DNA of 64,000 nucleotides from Streptomyces sp. WM6386 (lineage in GTDB: Bacteria; Actinomycetota; Actinomycetes; Streptomycetales; Streptomycetaceae), in assembly GCF_000972385.1 (NCBI RefSeq), contig NZ_JXTE01000042.1:12592-76591 (forward strand). Reading direction: 5' to 3'. Shown here in pieces: positions 60,291-64,000 of the stretch (position 1 is its first letter; each line of letters opens with the position of its first letter). The notes beneath the pieces are model-generated. The model saw only the letters and a program-made list of their open reading frames with translations, searched no databases and was not told the origin of the DNA. The position numbers and the translations under genes were made by a program.

Positions 60291-61910
60291 TCATTCACGG
60301 GTGGCGTTCCGTCGTACGGGACTACGACGGATCGCCCGCCCCGCCAGTACGTCCGTCCGCCGGCCGTCCTCCATGACGAACCGGCCGTCGACCAGGACGT
60401 ACGGAATCCCGGTCGGCAACCGGCGCGGCTCCTGGAACGTCGACCCCGCCGCCACCGTTCGCGGATCGAAGAGCACCAGGTCGGCGCGGTACCCCTCACG
60501 CACCAGCCCACGGTCCGGCAGGCGCAGTCGTGCTGCCGGGCGCCCGGTCAGATGGGCCACGCACTCCTCCAGGGACAGCACCCCCAACTCCCTGACGTAC
60601 CGGCCGAGATAGTGCGGGAAGGTGCCGTACGCGCGTGGGTGCGGCTTCGTTCCCCGCAGGATGCCGTCCGAGCCGCCGGTGTGGACCGGGTGGCGCATGA
60701 TCTGCCGGACGTTCTCCTCGTGGCCCACGTGCTGGAGGATCGTGGGGGCGAGGTGGTCGTCGAGGAGCAGGCGGCGCGCGGTCGTCCAGCCGTCGAGGCG
60801 GCGGCCGACGTGGTCGGCCAGCGAGGGGTTCGTGACACCTGAGATCTCGATCGTGTCCCACTCCATCGGCACTCCGTGGCAGCCGTCCGAGCCGATGACT
60901 TCGAGGTGGTGGCGGATGCGCTCGGCGGTCTCGTCGTCCGCCAGCCTCCGGAGGATCTCCTGCGGGCCGCCCTCGCTCGCCCAACTCGGCAGCATCGCCA
61001 CGAGAGTGGTGCAGCCGGGGGTGTAGGGGTAGGTGTCGAGGGTGATGTCGGCCCCGGACTCCAGGGCCTTGTCCAGCAGCTCGATCAGTTCCGGCGCCCG
61101 GCCCTTGTTCACGCCGAAGTTCATGGTGGCGTGGGCGAGGTGGAGGGAGCAGCCCGCCTCCCGGGTCAGGGCGACCATCTCCGCGTACGCATCGAGGGCC
61201 CCCGCCCCGTACGAGCGGTGGTGCGGGCAGTAGTAGCCGCCGTACGACGCCACCACCCGGCACAGCTCGGTGAGTTCGGCGTCCTTGGCGTACATGCCGG
61301 GCGTGTAGGTGAGCCCCGACGACATGCCCACCGCGCCCTGCTCCATGCCCTCGGCGACCAACTGCCGCATCCGGTCGAGCTCCTGAGGGGTCGCTTCCCG
61401 GTCCTTCCAGCCGACGGCCAGCATGCGGACGGTGCCCTGGGGGATCAGATAGGCCGCGTTGACGGCGATACCGCGGCCTTCGAAACCGGAGTCCAGACGG
61501 TCGAGGTACTCGCCCACCGACCGCCAGTCGAAGTCGATGTCGTCGCCGTACCCGTTCCAGCCGGTGATGGCGCGGCGGACCTCGGCGAGCGTGCGGTCGT
61601 CGACGGGGGCGTACGACAGCCCGTCCTGGCCCAGGACTTCGAGCGTGACCCCCTGTGCGGCCTTGGCGCTGTGGTCGGGGTCGCGCAGGAGGGCGAGGTC
61701 GCTGTGGGCGTGCATGTCGATGAAGCCGGGGGAGAGAACGAGCCCCTCCGCGTCCAACTCGCGTCGGGCCGTCGGGCGTTGGCACCCGGCGTCGGCCGCC
61801 TCCTTGACGATCGAGACGATCCGGCCGCCGTCGATCACGACGTCCGCGCGGTACGAGGGCGCACCGCTGCCGTCCACGACGTCCGCGTCCCGGATGACGA
61901 GCTCTTCCAT
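60291..61910 (-). CDS. N-acyl-D-amino-acid deacylase (amidohydrolase)
   Basis: A 539-residue metal amidohydrolase that frees D-amino acids from N-acyl derivatives. Motifs: first His pair in GFIDMHAHSDLALL, YYCPHHRSYG, LHLAHATMNFGVNKG, the C-terminal catalytic Asp in HTGGSDGILRG, ending with ADLVLFDPRTV. At the position of the bridging Cys of D-aminoacylases (GNCG) it has GQDG, so the metal site differs. It lies 14 bases after the D-amino-acid lyase gene, one operon. ATG 61910. Confidence 0.9.
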   Translation of the reverse strand: MEELVIRDADVVDGSGAPSYRADVVIDGGRIVSIVKEAADAGCQRPTARRELDAEGLVLSPGFIDMHAHSDLALLRDPDHSAKAAQGVTLEVLGQDGLSYAPVDDRTLAEVRRAITGWNGYGDDIDFDWRSVGEYLDRLDSGFEGRGIAVNAAYLIPQGTVRMLAVGWKDREATPQELDRMRQLVAEGMEQGAVGMSSGLTYTPGMYAKDAELTELCRVVASYGGYYCPHHRSYGAGALDAYAEMVALTREAGCSLHLAHATMNFGVNKGRAPELIELLDKALESGADITLDTYPYTPGCTTLVAMLPSWASEGGPQEILRRLADDETAERIRHHLEVIGSDGCHGVPMEWDTIEISGVTNPSLADHVGRRLDGWTTARRLLLDDHLAPTILQHVGHEENVRQIMRHPVHTGGSDGILRGTKPHPRAYGTFPHYLGRYVRELGVLSLEECVAHLTGRPAARLRLPDRGLVREGYRADLVLFDPRTVAAGSTFQEPRRLPTGIPYVLVDGRFVMEDGRRTDVLAGRAIRRSPVRRNATRE

Positions 61911-61924
61911 CAGCGACAGCCCCC

Positions 61925-63202
61925 TCAGAAGTAGGTGCGGATGTAGTCGACGACCGTGCCGTCCGCCTCGGCCACCGGGATCAGCTGCCACTTGTCGAAG
62001 GACGTGCACGGATGGGACAGCCCCAGGCCCAGCCAGTCACCGACCTCCAGATCGGCCTCGGGCCCGGTGCGCAGCCAGGCGTGCTGGTCGGACAGGCCGG
62101 TCACCTCGATGCCGTCCGCCGGGCGCTCCACGCCCTCCCGCCGTACGACCTGGGCGAACGGCAGATGGAGGTCGTAGGCCGCGTCCCGCTTGCCCGCGTT
62201 GACGAAGGCCTGCTCGGGGGAGGGCCGGGAGACGACCTGCGCCCACAGCCGGAACGCCGGTTCCAGGGCGCCCTCCTCCGGGACCCGGTTGAAGGGGGTG
62301 ATCTTCCGGTAGTGGCCGTCGTCGTGCGAGACGTACGCGCCGGAGCGAAGCAACTTCAGTACGGGAAGGGAGAGTTCGGGGATCTCCGCGAACACGTCGG
62401 CGACGGCGTCGAACCAGGCGCTGCCGCCCGCACTGACGACGACCTCGTCCGTCCCGCCGAACCGCCCCTCCTTGTCGAACGCGACCGCGAGGGAGACGAG
62501 CCGCCGCAGCCAGGCGTGCACGCGCTCGGGGTCGGCGTCCGGGACCTCCCCCTCGTACCCCGCGACACCGACGAGCCGCAGGGTCGGTACGGCGGCCACG
62601 GCGTCGGCCACGGCGGCGCACTCGGCCTCCGTGCGGACCCCGGTACGGGCGCCGTCGCCGGCGGCGAGCTCCACGACCACGTCGAGGGGGCGGGCGGCTC
62701 CGCGCAGGGCCGCGTCCATGAGCTCGATGCCGCGCACGGAGTCGACGTAGCAGATGAGACGGAAGTCGGGGTCGGCGTCGAGCTCGGCGGAGATCCACCG
62801 GAGCGCGGCCGGGTCGACGAGTTCGTTGGCGAGGAAGACGCGCCGCGTCCCGAAGGCCCGGGCGACGCGGACCTGGTGGGGTACGGCGAGGGTGATGCCC
62901 CACGCCCCGTGCTCGATCTGCCGCTGGAACAGCTGGGGTGCCATGGAGGTCTTGCCGTGCGGGGCGAACGCGAGTCCGTGCCGTGCGGAGTACGTCTCCA
63001 TGAGCCGCAGGTTGTGCTCCAGGCGCTCGGCGGAGAGGGCCAGGACGGGGGTCGCGAAGCCGTCGGTGAAGAGGTTGCGGCGCTGGGCGGCGAGCTCGGC
63101 GACGGTGAGGTCGTCGGCGTCCGGGGGGAGGCCCTTGAAGCGGTGGTCGACACGGTCCTCTGCGAGGCGGGCGAGCGCTTCGGAGGGGCTGTCGGCTGTC
63201 AT
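61925..63202 (-). CDS. D-amino-acid deaminase/D-threonine-aldolase-like PLP enzyme
   Basis: A 425-residue fold-type III (alanine-racemase-like) PLP enzyme. The Schiff-base Lys is in LAFAPHGKTSMAPQLF, the barrel continues with GITLAVPHQVRVARAFG, VVVELAAGDGARTGVR, and the C-terminal beta domain holds LGLGLSHPCTSFDKWQLI, the His-x-Cys zinc site of D-serine dehydratases and D-threonine aldolases. It would deaminate or cleave a D-hydroxy-amino acid, probably that released by the deacylase encoded next in the operon. Confidence 0.92.
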   Translation of the reverse strand: MTADSPSEALARLAEDRVDHRFKGLPPDADDLTVAELAAQRRNLFTDGFATPVLALSAERLEHNLRLMETYSARHGLAFAPHGKTSMAPQLFQRQIEHGAWGITLAVPHQVRVARAFGTRRVFLANELVDPAALRWISAELDADPDFRLICYVDSVRGIELMDAALRGAARPLDVVVELAAGDGARTGVRTEAECAAVADAVAAVPTLRLVGVAGYEGEVPDADPERVHAWLRRLVSLAVAFDKEGRFGGTDEVVVSAGGSAWFDAVADVFAEIPELSLPVLKLLRSGAYVSHDDGHYRKITPFNRVPEEGALEPAFRLWAQVVSRPSPEQAFVNAGKRDAAYDLHLPFAQVVRREGVERPADGIEVTGLSDQHAWLRTGPEADLEVGDWLGLGLSHPCTSFDKWQLIPVAEADGTVVDYIRTYF

Positions 63203-63222
63203 GGAGCCTCCCTGATCTGGTG

Positions 63223-63265
63223 CGTTGCGCTTACTGCAACGTCCATTGCGTATATCGCTTACTGC
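63223..63265. promoter_or_regulatory. operator-like repeats between divergent D-amino-acid and sugar-kinase genes
   Basis: Inverted repeat CGTTGC-N7-GCAACG (63223-63241) plus a perfect 10-base direct repeat CGCTTACTGC at 63228-63237 and 63256-63265 (28-base spacing). These lie in the 131-base divergent gap, so one regulator, IclR-like in site style, could control both operons. Confidence 0.6.
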
Positions 63266-63333
63266 TGTCTAACATCTCGGCCAACGCAGGGTCAATGGAC
63301 CCCCATGACCGAGCCCGAGGAGCTACGACCATC

Positions 63334-64000
63334 GTGACCAACGCCCCCGACATCGTGGATGTCGTCGCGCTCGGCGAGTCCATGGTCACGTTCCTGCCCA
63401 CCCGGCCCGGCCGCCTCGCCGATGTGCCGTCGTTCGAGCGGGGGATCGGGGGTGCGGAGTCGAACGTGGCCTGTGGACTGGCTGCCGCGGGGCACTCCGT
63501 GCGGTGGGTGAGCCGGGTGGGCGCGGACGGCTTCGGTGACCATCTGGTGGCGACGATCGGTTCGTACGGCGTGGACGTGTCGGCCGTACGTCGTGATCAG
63601 GCGCGGCCGACGGGCGTGTACTTCCGTACGGCGGGGGAGCGCGGGACGGACGCGCACGAGGTCGCCTACTACCGGGCAGGGTCGGCGGCGTCGGCGATGT
63701 CTGCGGAGAACGTGGACTTGGAGGCGGTGCGGGCGGGGCGGGTGCTGCATCTGACGGGGATCACCGCGGCGCTCTCCTCGGGCTGCGTGGAGCTGCTGCG
63801 CGAGCTTCTGACACCCGGGGCGGATCGCCCCCTCATCTCCCTCGACGTGAACCACCGGCCCGACCTGTGGAGGGGTGCCGAGGGGGCGGGGGTGGTGCTG
63901 GAACTGGCACGCCGGGCGGATGTGGTGTTCGTGGGGGAGGACGAGGCGGAGGAGACGTGGGGGGTGACCGGTGGCCCGTCGGCGATCCGGGAGCTGCTGC
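63334..64000 (+). CDS. PfkB-family sugar kinase, 2-keto-3-deoxygluconate kinase-like (partial)
   Basis: The reading frame stays open from GTG 63334 to the window end (at least 222 residues). It reads VDVVALGESMVTFLPTRPGR, FERGIGGAESNVACGLAAAG (PfkB signature 1), VRWVSRVGADGFGDHLVATI, HEVAYYRAGSAASAMSAENV, then LDVNHRPDLW and VVFVGEDEAEETWG. ADxNxRPxLW and the YYR-x-GSAAS pattern are those of KdgK-like kinases phosphorylating 2-keto-3-deoxygluconate or related keto-acids. The catalytic GAGD motif lies beyond the window. GAGGAG is 11 bases upstream. Confidence 0.9.
   Translation, partial: MTNAPDIVDVVALGESMVTFLPTRPGRLADVPSFERGIGGAESNVACGLAAAGHSVRWVSRVGADGFGDHLVATIGSYGVDVSAVRRDQARPTGVYFRTAGERGTDAHEVAYYRAGSAASAMSAENVDLEAVRAGRVLHLTGITAALSSGCVELLRELLTPGADRPLISLDVNHRPDLWRGAEGAGVVLELARRADVVFVGEDEAEETWGVTGGPSAIRELL

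Noticed and set aside
1..64000. tRNA genes, prophage, integrase attachment sites or IS transposases
   Set aside because: I looked for TPsiC-loop-like sequences, integrase or transposase motifs and flanking duplications and saw none convincing; a tRNAscan run would settle tRNAs.

Overview
The window is 64 kb of very GC-rich DNA with strong third-position GC bias and dense, often translationally coupled genes on both strands. Mycothiol metabolism (mca), GTP-type PEP carboxykinase, DUF4307, DUF3152, lipoproteins with actinobacterial signal peptides and GC-rich dispersed palindromes all point to a Streptomyces chromosome. From memory, unchecked, the order msrA - metB - ilvA - greA - mca - hemolysin III - pckA resembles the SCO4956-SCO4979 part of the S. 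coelicolor core. I see no tRNA, rRNA, prophage, IS transposase or CRISPR array.

Left part (1-23.8 kb): a large secreted subtilisin; an ABM/truncated-globin fusion; a frameshifted gene carrying a GC-rich palindrome; a divergent XRE regulator/alcohol dehydrogenase pair; an SDR; a lipoprotein; a DUF3152 protein; a response regulator - histidine kinase - GerMN lipoprotein operon built like a small mtrAB-lpqB; DUF4291; an intact msrA; a HEAT + MerR-HEAT operon with a MerR-type promoter; an AI-2E family permease; a 5'-truncated msrA relic; metB; a SigE-like sigma factor with a small membrane protein; and MarR divergent from threonine dehydratase.

Middle part (23.9-46.4 kb): a DrrAB-type ABC exporter behind a perfect palindrome, greA, DUF4307, mca with a small membrane partner, a 1066-aa STAND/TPR protein with an Arg in its P-loop, a YyaL/SPATA20-type thioredoxin-domain protein, and a tightly coupled four-gene glycan operon (GT2, GT39-like, DPM1/GtrA fusion, secreted copper-radical oxidase). 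Then come a Mut7-C RNase-domain protein, an MFS pump-TetR operon, hemolysin III and pckA.

Right part (46.5-64 kb): two convergent operons form a probable Ter/TelA-type stress-signalling island. The plus strand encodes a Ser/Thr kinase, a YbjN-like protein, a membrane protein, a TerY-like vWA protein, a PP2C phosphatase and a YegI-like kinase with C-terminal Cys/His residues. The minus strand encodes a membrane-anchored binding protein, TelA, a lipoprotein joining a substrate-binding domain to vWA, and an XpaC-like coiled-coil membrane protein. A large inverted repeat built of nested dispersed repeats lies where they meet. After it come a small gene behind a Fur-type 7-1-7 operator, an AlaA-like aminotransferase, a secreted trypsin-like protease, and a D-amino-acid locus (N-acyl-D-amino-acid deacylase + PLP D-amino-acid lyase) divergent from a KDG-kinase-like gene that runs off the window.
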